NCBI GenBank assembly: GCA_029531795.1
Contig: JAPEIS010000010.1
Coordinates: forward strand, 2,108,001-2,172,000
Direction: 5' to 3'
From: Sclerotinia nivalis
Taxonomy: Eukaryota; Ascomycota; Leotiomycetes; Helotiales; Sclerotiniaceae
Length of the DNA stretch: 64,000 nt
Shown: positions 23,922 through 37,063 of the stretch, piece by piece
Layout: each line of letters starts with the position of its first letter
Numbering within the stretch: the stretch's first letter is position 1
Notes under the pieces: generated by a model
What the model was told of the DNA's origin: nothing
Database searches by the model: none
The model's input: only the letters and a program-made list of their open reading frames with translations
Position numbers and translations under genes: made by a program

Positions 23922-26900
23922 TCAGGTATTGGCGCATGAACTGCTAAGTTCTATCACTGTCTTACAAAGAAAGAGCTGGAGGCCTCGGAATTAAGTGTTC
24001 CGGAAGAGCTTTACACGTTTTTCTGGTGCAGTGGGAGATGTTATTGAATTTTTTTTTTTTTTTTTTTTTTTGGCTCAGTGGATGTTTCCTTACACAAAGC
24101 AACTTTGCTCTATCAGGCGCCGGTGTATGAACTGCTTAGTTCTATGCCTGTTAATGATAGATCCTCGCAAACTCTTTTGGTGCCATGGAATTGTTGATGA
24201 AGCTTTCTGTTTTGTTTCATCGTATCACAAGTTTGTTTACAGGCATGAAACTTTCCATGCTTTTTGAGCTGTATGATACTTAGCTCAATTCGCCAGGCTG
24301 AAGTTCCTTGACGCAATGAATAGGATTGTTTATTCATAAATACTCGCAAAAAGGAAATCACAGTGAACTGAATGAGAATAGTAAAGTTGCGCTACCCAGA
24401 ACTTGCTCCGTAGCATTCCTCTCCACTTAGATGGGAACGTCATGCCCTGCCTATCACTGCATTAGCTGCCAAGATTATGACACATTGGGTCTCCTCAAAC
24501 GACTCCTCTCAACAATTCATCGAAGTCATCTTTCTAAGTGCTCTATTATCTATTCTGCCATGCAACCTCTGATTATCCACACTTCTCAAAGTTATCATGG
24601 CCTCAGCATATACAGGAGCTTCTTGACGAAAATGATATGTTTTTTTATTGCGATATTGCTAAGATTCATTATCGGTAAGTGATGAGCCTGGAAGACAATT
24701 TGGTACATCCCTAGCAAGTAGAATGAAAGTCACCGACTGGACTTCGGTCGGACAAGACCACATATTTGAGGACCTTGTGCATGTGGTGGAGGCATATGCC
24801 TCCTCCACTTAGCAGGATATGGTTGACATCGTGGGTTGGGTTTTATTAAATTAACTATCCATCTTTTTGGTGACATACTACTTTTGATGGTGGGGAAGAA
24901 ATTAGGTTTATTTATGGCCCACTGACGGATGTGCAATCTCAGGAAGGTTCTTGGGTTTGGTTTCCGTTTTTGAAACTGGTAAACAACCTCCTTCTTTTGA
25001 TTGTGAGGCGATGTACGAAATAGATTGCACACCGAACTCTTCTAGCCTTATACTAGTCTTCAGTGTTCCAATTCTGATTTGACTATCATGTGATTCCTTA
25101 GGCTTAAATGCTGTTTTTGAGTTGCGATTTATCTCGTCCATCGCGTGAATGTCTTCTCCATATCACTGTTCCCTACCATTTATGAGCGTGTGAATCTCTA
25201 TACTCGAATGAATTGTAATTAGCGCGTCTTGAAAATTTCTCTGGCTATTTAAACTCACTATCATGCAATTAAATTACTTTGTTGCCCACACATGGTACTC
25301 CTGTTCTTATGCTTGGGTGAATAGAGTTTGGATGTCGGTGTAGGTAGATTTCCAATTTCCTGGAATGACGGGGAAGAGCTTGTTACCTCATTCATCGAGA
25401 AATCCTCTTCAAGCGGAGAATACCCATTCTGGAAATCATATCATTGATAAGTAGGCTCATCTAAACTCGTAACAGCATCGCAAGAGGCGTGACCAAGATC
25501 GATAAAAATTAAGTCCAGTGCGCTCTAGAGTCAAGCCATCGTTACGAATAGTGTTATTCGCAACTCTCCGTAGATAAGCCATTCATGCGGGACGACACGG
25601 GGGATGCACGTTTCCTCATAGCACTGCGAGGGACGCCACGAGTATTAGCACTATAAAAGGCCTATAGTTTTACATAACCAAAACTAAGCGAGCTTAAAAA
25701 ATTAGCCCACAATGAATTTCATTTAATTCTAATCCTAATTGAATAAAATTATAGGATTTGAATGAATACTTTTGAGCCTCATTAAACATTAGCTTTCAAA
25801 AATAGATTTGATAGATTGAATTATAGCATATCATACTAACACCTGTCAGGTCTTATAGTCGCATCTATACTCGTTGTAAACATTGGGCGGGCGCTCGTTC
25901 GGGATTCGAAATTGAATACTTCGTAATACTGGTGCGGTTAGAAAGTAAACTACACTCCACTAATAAGAAGCTGCTATACCATTTGTAGTTTATCATCTTG
26001 TGGTATGTGCTCGTGTGCGGGACGCACGAGTGTATGGTTTGGGAGCTGGGACGCCGGTGTTTTGGCAGAGTGGCAGTTACAGTGGATGGTGGGGGGCGCA
26101 GTGCGGAGAGATATAGCTTAGCACTAACCCCACGAGCTCGGAGACTCCATTGTTTTCGCTCATCTGAGAGATTGTATTGGTTTGGCTTTGCGAGGATTGA
26201 TATTCTACTTGGCGTAATGAGTAGGGATGAACGCTGGATTCACAAATACGGTAGTACCTCGTGATTTAGTCCTTCTCCACAAATCCTTGTCGCTGTCCCA
26301 GAAGCCATGTATATCTTTCCCAAAGTGTATAGATCTAAATTCTAATCAATTATTAATTAGGTAGGAACTCTTCCTTATCTAGAACAATAAAAACACAAAA
26401 TAACACTAACATTGATTTGGACACCAAGAAAGCTAACTATTTTACTGACCCCTTCATTCTCGCTTTGCCCAGGACGAGCCTCAGTGATTCCCAAATTCCC
26501 AAATTTAAAACCTGCGTCCACTGCCTTGGCCCGACCGAAATCAAAACAAGGTTTTATTGCACGCGAAGAATTCTTCTAGAAGGAATTTGAGGCAAGCTAG
26601 AAAGGCCACTACTGTGACTGGTGTCGCACTATGAACTTGGTCGTCTTATCTGCGGCGGTGGTTAAGGATCTCGACAAAATGAAAAAAAGGCCCTTCAAGC
26701 TCACTCTCTTATCTATCTCCGCAGCGCAATGTTTTATGCGGAGTAGGACCTGAGCTGAATAACTTTCGACGAATCAATTTACAGAAATTAGATACACTAT
26801 TACAAATGGGGTCTAGCTTACCAAGTTCACAATCTGATTTCGGGTTCAACCCCGAACACATATCTCTCACTAATAGGCCGTCTTGACAAACGAGCCTAGG

Positions 26901-27649
26901 TCATTACCAAGTACATTTTACCACGCACAATTGCAATGAGATTGCTACAACTCCCTTCCAATCTTATCTGCTATCTTCATAGCTATCTTGGCTAGCCATT
27001 GTTATCGTCCCAGAAATATGCCAGCGCCATCCTATTGGGCATTGATGCACGTAATACTGGGATCATGTCTTGATATCTATCGATAAACGCGATGCATAGG
27101 GTTTAGTCTTATCTTAGCTGAGATTGGAGTCGGACTTTCTGTGGATCAGGTATCAGTATTGACCTACATACGGTTTGTAGGCAAAGTTAGGTAAGCTTTA
27201 CCACTCACCACAACCGTTGGCTTTTCATTTATTCGCTGGGAAAGGGTCGTATCACTTGCAAGGCAGGCATTATTTCCCGCCCAGCCTTGTAATTACCCAT
27301 ATCATTTACGAAGCACGAAGGGCTGATAGGTGATGCATGTGTGCATGCCATTAGTGTGGTATACACCAGAATGGTAGGTGCGACGATAGATACTCAGGTT
27401 AGATGGTCCCGTGTATAAGTACTCGATGTTACGCAAGATTCAGGAATTTTCCTATCATCCTCTAAACGTCTTTTCTTGTTTTTACCCTGTGCTTTGCGCT
27501 CACCTCTCGTATTTCGATATCACCCTCGGCGAGAGTGAATCGAATTCGACCCCGCCTTCTCTTCCTCTCTTTCCTCCTTTTTCCTCTTTTGTTCTCGGGA
27601 GCAATCCAAATTTCGAAAAGGTAGTTAAGAATTCCTTTAAGAAATAAAG
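23922..27649. other. Long intergenic region
   Basis: No gene is supported in 3.7 kb. It contains a 23-T run (24049-24071) and two imperfect copies of a roughly 28-bp sequence (about 23929-23956 and 24116-24143, sharing ATGAACTGCT and AGTTCTAT). Weak minus-strand open frames at 24730-25141 show no domain. The last 200 bp, with CT-rich tracts, is the probable promoter/leader of the permease gene. Confidence 0.4.
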
Positions 27650-29383
27650 ATGGCTTCCGACGATAAGGAGAAGTACACGGCTGATGTGGCGCCGCCATCT
27701 CTAACTACCGATGACGACATCGAGGTCGGTGAGACGGGACAATTGAAGAGACAATTAAAGGGCAGACATATGCAAATGATTGCAATTGGTGGTTCCATTG
27801 GAGCTGGTCTATTCGTCGGCTCAGGTTCTGCACTTTATTCTGGTGGTCCGGCTTCGTTGGTTATTGACTTTATCATCATCGGTATCATGTTGTTGCTTAC
27901 TGTTAATGCTTTGGGAGAACTTGCTGGTAAGACCATCCCCTTCCTAGTTCATCTCTGCTATTGTACCCATTGAAAATGGCTCAAGCTAATGGTACGTGAT
28001 CCAGCTCTCTATCCTGTTGAAGGCTCCTTCTACAATTACTCTGTTCGCTTTATCGATCCAGGTTGGGGTTTCGCAATGGGATGGAACTACGCTCTGAATT
28101 GGCTCATCGTTCTCCCCTTCGAGTTAACAGCTGCTGGCATTACAATTGGATTTTGGACCGATCCAGATAATTCTGGCAATCCGTCAGTGAATGTTGGAGT
28201 CTGGATTACTATTTTCCTCGTCATGGTTACTGTTATCAATCTCTTCGGTGTCAAAGGATACGGAGAAGTCGAATTTGTTCTCGGTTTAATCAAAGTAGTA
28301 GCTGTCATCGGCTTCATCATTCTCGGTATAATCATTGATTGTGGTGGTGTCCCTACCGATAGCCGTGGCTACATTGGCGCCAAATATTGGTCAAACCCTG
28401 GGGCTTTCCGCAATGGCTTCAAAGGGTTCTGTTCCGTCTTTGTGACAGCCTCCTTCGCATTCGGTGGGACTGAACTTGTAGGATTAGCTGCAGCAGAAGC
28501 CGACAACCCAAGAAAATCAATTCCTAAGGCCACCAAGCAAGTCTTCTGGCGTATCTCCCTCTTCTACATCATTTCGCTCTTCCTCCTCGGCCTCATCGTC
28601 CCCTCCAACAACGAAGTTCTATCAAAAGCCTCAGGAGGGCACACAGCCTATTCTCCTTTTGTCCTCTCCTTCCGTCTTGCAGGAATCAAAATCCTCCCCT
28701 CTATCTTCAACGCCGTCATCACTCTCTCCGTGATCTCAGTCGCTAACTCGTGTACTTTCGCCTCGACACGTACCATCCAAGCTCTTTGTGCCAAAGGCAT
28801 GGGTCCTTCCTGGGGTGCAAAGGTCGATAAAAGTGGCCGCCCATACATTGCCATCGCCATTTCCCTCGCTTTCGGTTTCCTCTCCTACATAAATATCGCT
28901 CCTCAAGGTTCCATTATCTTCACATGGCTCCTTTCTCTCTCCGGTCTCTCCAATTTCTTCACCTGGGGCTCTATCTGCTATGCTCATATCCGTTTCCGCA
29001 AAGTATGGGCCATGAACGGTCGCACCAAAGACGATCTCCCCTTCGCAGCTATGTTCGGAACAATCGGATCATGGATTGGTCTTTTTCTTGTCTGCCTTTG
29101 CCTCGTCGCCCAATTCTACGTCGCGCTTTTCCCCATTGGTGGAAAACCAGATGCGCAAGCTTTCTTTGAAGCTTATCTAGCTGCTCCAATTGTTATTCTT
29201 TTCTTCGTTGGATATAAATTGTATTATAAACAATGGTGGATTGGTGTACATCTCGATCGAATCAATGTTGATGAGGGCAGACGCGAAATGGATTTGGTGG
29301 CGTTTAGAGAGGAGCTAGATGAGGAGAGAAGAGTTAAGGCTGCTTGGCCTTGGTGGAAGAGACAGTGGGATTTCTGGATGTAG
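27650..29383 (+). CDS. Amino-acid permease, YAT/APC family (general-amino-acid-permease-like)
   Basis: Two exons (27650-27926 and 28005-29383, intron 78 nt with GTAAGA donor, GCTAAT branch and CCAG acceptor) encode 551 residues. Imports amino acids by proton symport across the plasma membrane in known relatives. The family signature is plain: LKGRHMQMIAIGGSIGAGLF in the first span, GELAALYPVEGSFYNYSVRF across the intron, PGWGFAMGWNYALNWL, then about 12 hydrophobic spans. ASFAFGGTELVGLAAAEADN and PRKSIPKATKQVFWRI are typical YAT blocks, and the C-terminus carries YKQWW and WWKRQWDFW. The substrate range cannot be told from sequence. An acidic, Lys-containing N-terminus could hold ubiquitination sites, as in yeast Gap1. 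Confidence 0.95.
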
Positions 29384-32300
29384 ATTTCCTACTATGGCAT
29401 GGGAGTTGGTGCGCTTGGTTCGGTGTGAATATTTGGATACTATATTACCTATTTTGGTATTGGGTGGAATGAAACGATTCTTGGATCTGGGGACTAGGGA
29501 AAAGTACTAGGCAGAAATAACTGCGATAGATTTGGTTTTGATGGATTTCTGATTCCGTTATACATACCCGAAATATGAAGACTTTTGATTGCATTTACCG
29601 TTTATTATTATACCCTTTGTACCAGTTATACTAATTAAACAAATATATCAATACATCAATATAACAATAACCAAATACAATCCAAATCTAAATCAAACTC
29701 TAAGTCAAATACTTAAGAAATCAAGAAGTCAAATAATGATAAATTCTCCACTTAACTTTTTCAAAAATTGTAACATCGATAGATGTCCATTTGTTATCCA
29801 AATACTCACATATTATTCATCTAAAATTCCGAGTGTACTCCATACAATCAGCTACTAACAACGAATATGAATAATGAATGATATAAAACGAGACGAAACT
29901 CATATGAATGAACAGCACACTTAGATCGTATATTCGGAGATTCGTAAGCTGTGCCCATAGAGTTTCTTCATCATCATCACACATCCTTATACGAGAAGAA
30001 CCTCAATATAGGTATCCAACTCCAACTGCAATCTTGATGTTCAAAAATATCATCCAGCGCGCAAGTCCTAATCACAATACTAGTCACGCACCCACGAAAT
30101 TTTAACTTGAGACCATAAAATAGAATACAGAATGAAAAGTTTTCAAAGATCAAAAATACACCCCCAAATCTCTCAAATACATACTCGATCAATCGAATGT
30201 AATTTCTAATATCATTCTCATCAATACCGAGCTTGATCAGTAATCAGGAGAAAGCACCCCGCCTCGGTGCATCATCTACCCACCCATCCACCCAATTACC
30301 ACCAATCCACCACCATGTTTATCCTCCAAGATCCTCCATTAGAAGAAAAAAACTCTGGAAAAGAATATTTGTACGCGCACGCAAAATATGAGATCGAACC
30401 ATTCAATTAGTCAGGAGTTTTTGCTTGCAATACAGTAACGGACCAACTAACAAGCTTAAACTCTCGATTAGAGCTAGGAAGATCATCTAACTAACTACAA
30501 TAATCCAATAATAAAAAAGAAAATGTAAAGGATTCTTCTTTCTAAGGATATCCATGGAATTTCATTCCTAATACAATAAATACAATCCTCAGCCTTCCGA
30601 GGTCGATGGGGATAATGAGGATATATATGCCTATCGAAGCGATGCGAAGGCGTGATGTGCACGTGATGATTGTTGTTTAATCAACCTTATACATCTCTGA
30701 TTTGAGCACGTCTTTATATTTCTAACATTTTCTGTAAGCTTAAACTATTGTATATCAAATAAATGCCAGGCTAATAAACATCATTTTTGTTCCGCTGACC
30801 AGAATTCGTGATGCATAGGTAGCCCAGAATCACTTCACGGCTTTGGAATATGGTGTGTATATAATGTTAGCAATAGCCATCACGCAATATGCCATTCTCA
30901 TCCCCATTCCCATCCCAACACTCATAATCAAACAATCCAATACTCACCCATCTAACCCTCCCCCAGAAATCTCGAATCCTCCCTCCTCGCCACTTCCCTC
31001 CCATTCCCCACCCATTCCCTATTCGCCCCATCCCCACCCCCCCTAATCCATTCTCAGCACCTCTATCACCACCTCCATCACACCACCACTTACCCCCTCT
31101 TCCCCGCCTCTTAGCATCCCTCCCCCAAATCCCCAAATCCCTCAATCCCAAACCCATCCATCTCCTTACTTTCCCTCCCCTTAATCGCACTTCACACTCC
31201 ACTCCGTTACAGCTGTTCCCAGAAGATATGAAGTCTTCGTATTCTTTCCATCCCCCTCCTTTTCATAGGTAAGATTACATATGTCTTATAATCCCGTAAT
31301 AGGTGTTGGAACTTTAAGTATTGTAGGATTGGGGATGTTTTTGTGGTGGAAGTGAGAGTGAGAGTGAGAACTAGTGGGTAGTATGTTGTTATGAGTTCGT
31401 TTTTGGGGGTTTGCTTTGAGGTGTGTATTTTTTTGTTTTTGTTTTTTTGAGGGGAACGGAGTTTTTGAATACTCATGTAATAATACCTCCGTCGGGAGTG
31501 ACAGAAAATCACTAATCGTGTACAAAAAAGACTAGTAATAAGTTCCTTCATCAGCATCCGCAAATCCTTGTAAAAGACTCTCTCTAATCTTCTTCATCAT
31601 TCCATTCCTTCCACTCCTCTTCACCTCTAGCACCCAGCACCCAGTTATCCTACGCCGCGCTAAATCTCTCAACCAACCTCTCCTCACATCCCGCATTCCC
31701 TCCGCCGCAGCAAAACTTAAATTTGAATTTCTCCCAACACTTTCCCTCCTCGACTAATCCCCATACTCATTACCACATCCATCGTCGCATTCAATTTCTC
31801 CATACTCCCTAGTTTCTTACTAATTTTCCGTATGTTTTTGAGACCGCGTATGGATTTGATGTTGAAGAGAGTGGATTGATGTTTTCGGCGATAGGGGTTG
31901 AATGTTTTCTGGCTATTTTTACAGTTCTTGTTTTTGATACTTATTTGTATCAACCTCTTGTGAAGAAACCACATGAGAAGTGAAGATTGTGTCTTGTCGG
32001 GACGGAATATCGTTCACATCCCGCGATGATGAGAAGTTCCGGGCTGCCGGCGGGATTATTTGATTTGCGTGGAATGCGAGTGAGGTCATTCATTAGATTG
32101 TGCTAGTTATTAGAGCTGTGCCTTTTACGTGGAAAAAAATTTCGATATTTATTAATGAGTTTAATTCTCCCTTTCTCTCCATGGCTTGGAAATAATATTA
32201 GAGGATCAGATTCATATAGTATTAGCAAACTAATTGATCAACACTTATCACTTATCAAGCATTTCCTAAAGCTGGAGCATCAGCACTTACAGCCCAGGGA

Positions 32301-33406
32301 CTTTTGAGATATATATTTAGAAGAATTATCCCCATTATTCACATTACAGGTGCATTAGAACGTGAAAATTGCGTGGCAATGAGTATGTTGGTATTTATAG
32401 CCTTAGGTTTGTTGTCTGTACCATAGGTATTGTGGGCATGGGGAAAGAGAATCAAGGGAGGGATTGCATATGATACTATCAAAGCATAGTGAAGAAGATG
32501 GAATGTGCAAGTTTGAAATTGGAAGATAGATTGATAGCATTAAAGGTGTCTATATTAGTAGACACTGTATGAAAATGAAGATTCATATACAGACATTCCA
32601 TCAAATTGATATTCAAGACAGTTCTCGGCCATTTATTGTGTTGTTAATCGACGCACTTGCAAATTTATATTTGAATTTGTTTGGTTGAAAAGAGAAATAG
32701 AGAGTGAAAAATGATAAGTCAAATAGGGGATATGGAAAAGTAGATGAATTCACAACCAAAATCAGGGGGAATAAGAAATTTTATAACCAGTGAACGTGCT
32801 AATCTTGAAATGCAAGATCATACATGAAGAACCGAGTCACTAAAACAAAGATGACTGACCACTATGCAAGATAATCATTCCCAATAAACATTCCCAGCGT
32901 TTTGCTCACCTCACACCTCACCACCAACTAAAGCACAATAGAACACAACTCCCAAATCTAAAGAAAAGAAAAGAAGCATTTTTCATTTCATACTCCTAAC
33001 GAATAATTCCACCCAACCAATCCCATCCATACCTTCGCCCTTGCTTGCGTAGATCCTAAATAGGAATATATCCTTAAGATATTGTTCCTAAAGACCATCC
33101 GTGCATCCGTGCATCCGTGCATCCATCCATACATTAGATAAAAAGAGCAATTTCGCCATTCACCGAGTACACGAAAACGGACAATTGCGCGTGATGAAGG
33201 AGAGCGAGACTTGGAGCCAGAACAACACAATGCTAATACACAATGCTAACCAAGCAAAAGCAACCACCCAAAACTTTGATCTGATATCAGACAACGATAA
33301 CGTAGAAAACTATCCCAAGAACACGTAATTTGAAAATGACCCTTTTGTTTCTTGGTTCTTGTCTCAAATACCCTCATATCCCGGACAACTCACCATAGTA
33401 AATTCC
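29384..33406. other. Long intergenic region with C-rich tract
   Basis: No gene is supported in 4 kb. It contains a very C-rich + strand (about 30955-31160), so the - strand has many runs of 3-7 G, a short tandem of GCATCCGT (about 33102-33125), and AT-rich DNA. Open frames at 30867-31202, 31207-31563 and 31717-31974 (-) are low-complexity and not convincing. Confidence 0.4.
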
Positions 33407-36080
33407 TCAACCGTCAATGACCATACTATCACCTGTCAAGCTCATTAGGCTCTCAAGCCCATCTTTGGAGCCATCCATTTCCTTCTTTCCACCACCATCT
33501 GAATAATAGCCGCTTGCATTTCCATTACCAGTTAACACACCACTACCTTCCCTCTCTGTACCACATAACCTGTATTCATTAGATCCATCTCCCTTAGGTT
33601 CAATAATGGCTTCATCAAGCGCCCATCTCGCCAAATGCTTATCAACACCCAATCTATTTGCTTCTCCTTTCTCCATATGCCTACCCACATGTTCAGTCCA
33701 GTCATCCCAACTACCCGCACCCTCAAACACATTTGAGCAATCTGGTTTAGGGCATGCGGACCTTTGGGGTGGCTGTCTTCTGGTAACTAAACACGAAGCT
33801 TGCATTTCCTTAACATGAGTTTCCCACTCAAGTTGCAGTTTGGAGTCGCCTTTGGCAAGAGCTTTCTTGATTGCAAAAGGTGCATGCATACGTCGGAGAT
33901 GTTGAGTAAAGAGATCTTTGCGGTTAAATTCATTGCCTTTGCCTTCAACAGTGCTTTGAGGACAAGAAGAGCAGCGATAATATGTCAAGCAAAGATGTTG
34001 AGAAGCGATGTGGCGTTTCCATTCATTTTTAGAGCCGAAAGTGCTTGCGCATCCGGCAAAGGAGAAAGCGCATGGGAATGGTCTTGTGTGTGCTGCAGCA
34101 ATATGTTTTCGCAAGGAAGAGGAATCTTTGAACGGTGCATGACTGCACATTGAACATCGGGTATCTTGCTTAGGACCTTGCTTTTGTGACGACCTCCGGG
34201 GCTTAGGTCTGGAAGCAGGTGAATTTAATTCCGAGTACATTTGGTCCTCTGCACCAGATTCACCCTGATCTTGTGATGATGCCGATTCTTCCCGACCACT
34301 TCTGAGACCTGGGGAATCTTCGGCTGCCATATGAGAGTGATTTCTGTCATTTGGAGTCAGATGATCATGACTGACATGTCGTACATGACTCAAAGCCTTG
34401 AGTTGTTCAGCTGCCTCATGCATCTCGACGGAGGTTTCGACATCATCTGTATGCTCTGGGAGATTTGATACACTGGTATCAGGATATAATACTTGAGGAA
34501 TTGATTGAGGAGTTGAATTGATTGGATCTTGTCTTAAAGGTTCCTGTCGAGAAGGAGTCTGTTGAATAATTTCTTGCTGTCTAGCTGGCTCTTGTTGAAC
34601 TGATTCATGTCTGGTCATCAGAGGTGTAGATGCAGCAGCCTCACGAGCTTCAAGTAGGATTTTACCGTCTTCCAATTCCTTAGAAGTTGCTGCTTTGTTG
34701 ACAGGGGAAATTGCTCCGATGAGATGTTGATAATCCGTCGTCATGTTGTGAGAATTTATGTAACCCAAAAACAAACAAATTCCTTCTGCAGCTAAAACGT
34801 TCCACACTGCAATTGGCATAGAAACAAGGAGAATGGTAGGTGGTCCGTGAAACATGCCTTCAACAGCAATTTTTGATGCTGCCAAGGGAGTATTGTGAAG
34901 CCACTGCTTAAAAGATGCCATATCTTGACTGGGTTCTCCAACGAAAGTTGTACAAACCAATGCTCTGACTTCTTCAAAAGTCAGGTCAGAATTTGAGTTG
35001 GCCTTGATTGGTTCATCGGTGTTTGATCCTTGGGCATTATTTTCTGGAGAATCTGCTGCCGATCCCATTGACGTACTTGGTCTTGGAGCCTGACTTAGAG
35101 GGGATAGTGAAATGCTTTGCAATGATCCAGGAGTTAAGGAGAAAGATACTGGCATTCGCTCGTTGGTCGAAGCTGCCTTTCCTGCTCCATTTGTAAGTCC
35201 AGTGTGTGCCAGAAATCCATTGTGCTTTTGTGAAATGATCTCCTCATGGAGTCGTTGCGTACTGAAAGGACGGCCAGTACCAAGTTTATTAAGAGCTTCC
35301 GACAAGTGATAGGTAAATGATCTTGTTCCTGGTTCACGTGTGGCCTGATCGGGACTGTATGCAGCAATGCCTTGCTTAATGCCTTGGCTCCCTGCAACGG
35401 ATGAATCCGTAGTAGCGCAAGAGTCAAGTAAAAGTAAAACATCTGGTTGGGCGTCCTCAAGTAAATATTTGATACCTTCCCACTTAAATTTTGGCGCCTC
35501 TTCGTGCGAATTGCTATTGCGCATCAGCGATAAGTCACAAGGCTCGATAAGCTATGAATCTTACCAGGCCCAATATAATTGATGATCCGAACCCACAAAC
35601 CCATAACCTGCATAGTAGACAATTAAAAGATTATTAGGCGCAGTCAACTCAATATGATGTGCAAGTTGCTTGACAAGTTTAATGTTAGGATTTGGGCCAC
35701 TAGGAATATTCCAGGACTCGGTATGAAAATTGAAGCGTTCTTGGAAAATCTTCTGCAGGAGCAAAAGATCTTGCTCAACAGTCAAATCTTCTTCCCAACG
35801 CAATAGAAGTACCGTAACACCTTTGTATGGAGATCGATTTGCTTGCGCATAGATAAGCATGGCTGCATCTTGTAAATGACGGGCGAAAGACTCGAAGTCA
35901 CTCCGCTCGTTCGAAGGTGCGGGCTCTTGTAGATTCGGCATAGCTTTATAATCGTACCTAGCTTGGGATGACTGAATTGCCCGTTAGTAGGATATATCAG
36001 ATACATTGTGATGAATTGTTCACCTGTTCTTGCTCCGCAATTTTGGGTGCGAGACGTCGTTTTTTGCTGGAAGGCTCCAT
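33407..36080 (-). CDS. Caspase-like domain protein with C-terminal C2H2 zinc fingers
   Basis: Three exons (36080-36024, 35971-35565, 35513-33407; introns 52 and 51 nt, the first with a TACTAAC branch) give 856 residues. The start is set by MEPSSKKRRLAPK, a basic opening I associate with this fungal group. The N-terminal third resembles a caspase/CHAT-type fold. NNLLIVYYAGYG (about 132-143) occupies the strand that normally carries the catalytic His in a YYAGHG motif, and DVLLLLDSCATT (about 179-190) carries the expected Cys at 187. The His position is Tyr here. A Gln/Glu/Ser/Pro-rich linker leads to C2H2-type fingers (CSMC...H...H from about 608, then CAFSFAGC and YRCSSC). It may link proteolysis-like signalling to nucleic-acid binding; function is not known. 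Confidence 0.8.
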
Positions 36081-37063
36081 CTGATCGTCGCACAATGCGA
36101 TATTGAATGCTATCAAAGGTACAGGAAAAGTCGATAGATTAGAGGCAAAGCACTTTCTGATTATCTCAAAGTCAGGATGATTGATTGCGAGATTTTGAGA
36201 AGTGTTGATGGAAGATGTTATTGTGTAAGGCTTCGTAGCCTGACAAGGCTCTTTTCGAGGCTGAAGGTCTTTAATTTTGCCGAGCACTAGGTAATTCTGG
36301 GTAAATTTGAAAAGCGGCAAGGGAAGAGCCAGTGAATCATGCACGTGACATTTAATTAAATCAGGTCAAGTTAAATTACCAACTCAAATTTGGGGAAATG
36401 AGTATATTAATCGTGTCAGTCCAAACAGCCATGGTTAATAATCAAAGTATAAACACCGTATATTTTTTTAACTTCTCGAGTCCTTCTTTTCTATTCGGAT
36501 CCTCTGGTCCTATAATATTGTTTGTTGAGGGGATTGGTTGGGTATCCCATGAAAATTTCACCCAATCAAACATAACGATTAACAGCCAATCATTTGATGG
36601 TAAAGGTTATTTTCAATATAAGATATATAAGATATATTAGCAATGCTATCTATCTACTATCGTAATGTTCTGCTCTTCGTCCACTGCAATAGTCCAAGAT
36701 TTCATTGTTGTACTAAGGATTTTACATCTTTAGGTTGGTGAAACGTTCTGTATGGCTTGCTTTTGACAAGCAGCATTATAAGGTTTGTGTAACAAACAAG
36801 AAATGTACAGGAAAATCGACTTAAAGGCAACGAAAGTTTCATTGTACTAGTATTAGCTATCTTATTCTCGAAGACCCATGATCCTCGAAATGAAAAGGCA
36901 AAAGAAACCATCGTACACGGGATATTTTCCAGGTAACAACATAATTTACCTGCCAATGATAATACCACCCAAAGCCATGCGCCAAACTCCGAAAGTGTGT
37001 AGTTTGCTGGCAAGATACCGAAATCTTCTATTCCACTGGTATTATCGTAACTGCTAATATGGA
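36081..37063. other. Intergenic region between two minus-strand genes
   Basis: No gene is supported. It should hold the promoter of the caspase-like gene (right of 36080) and the 3' end of the kinase gene (left of 37064). The open frame at 36702-37013 (-) has no recognisable features. Confidence 0.4.

Noticed and set aside
26800..26880. tRNA-like B-box (GGGTTCAACCCC)
   Set aside because: The hairpin loop is the wrong size and no matching acceptor and D arms are found upstream.
30867..31202. Gly/Arg-rich minus-strand frame
   Set aside because: Product of the C-rich tract; low complexity and no homology signal.
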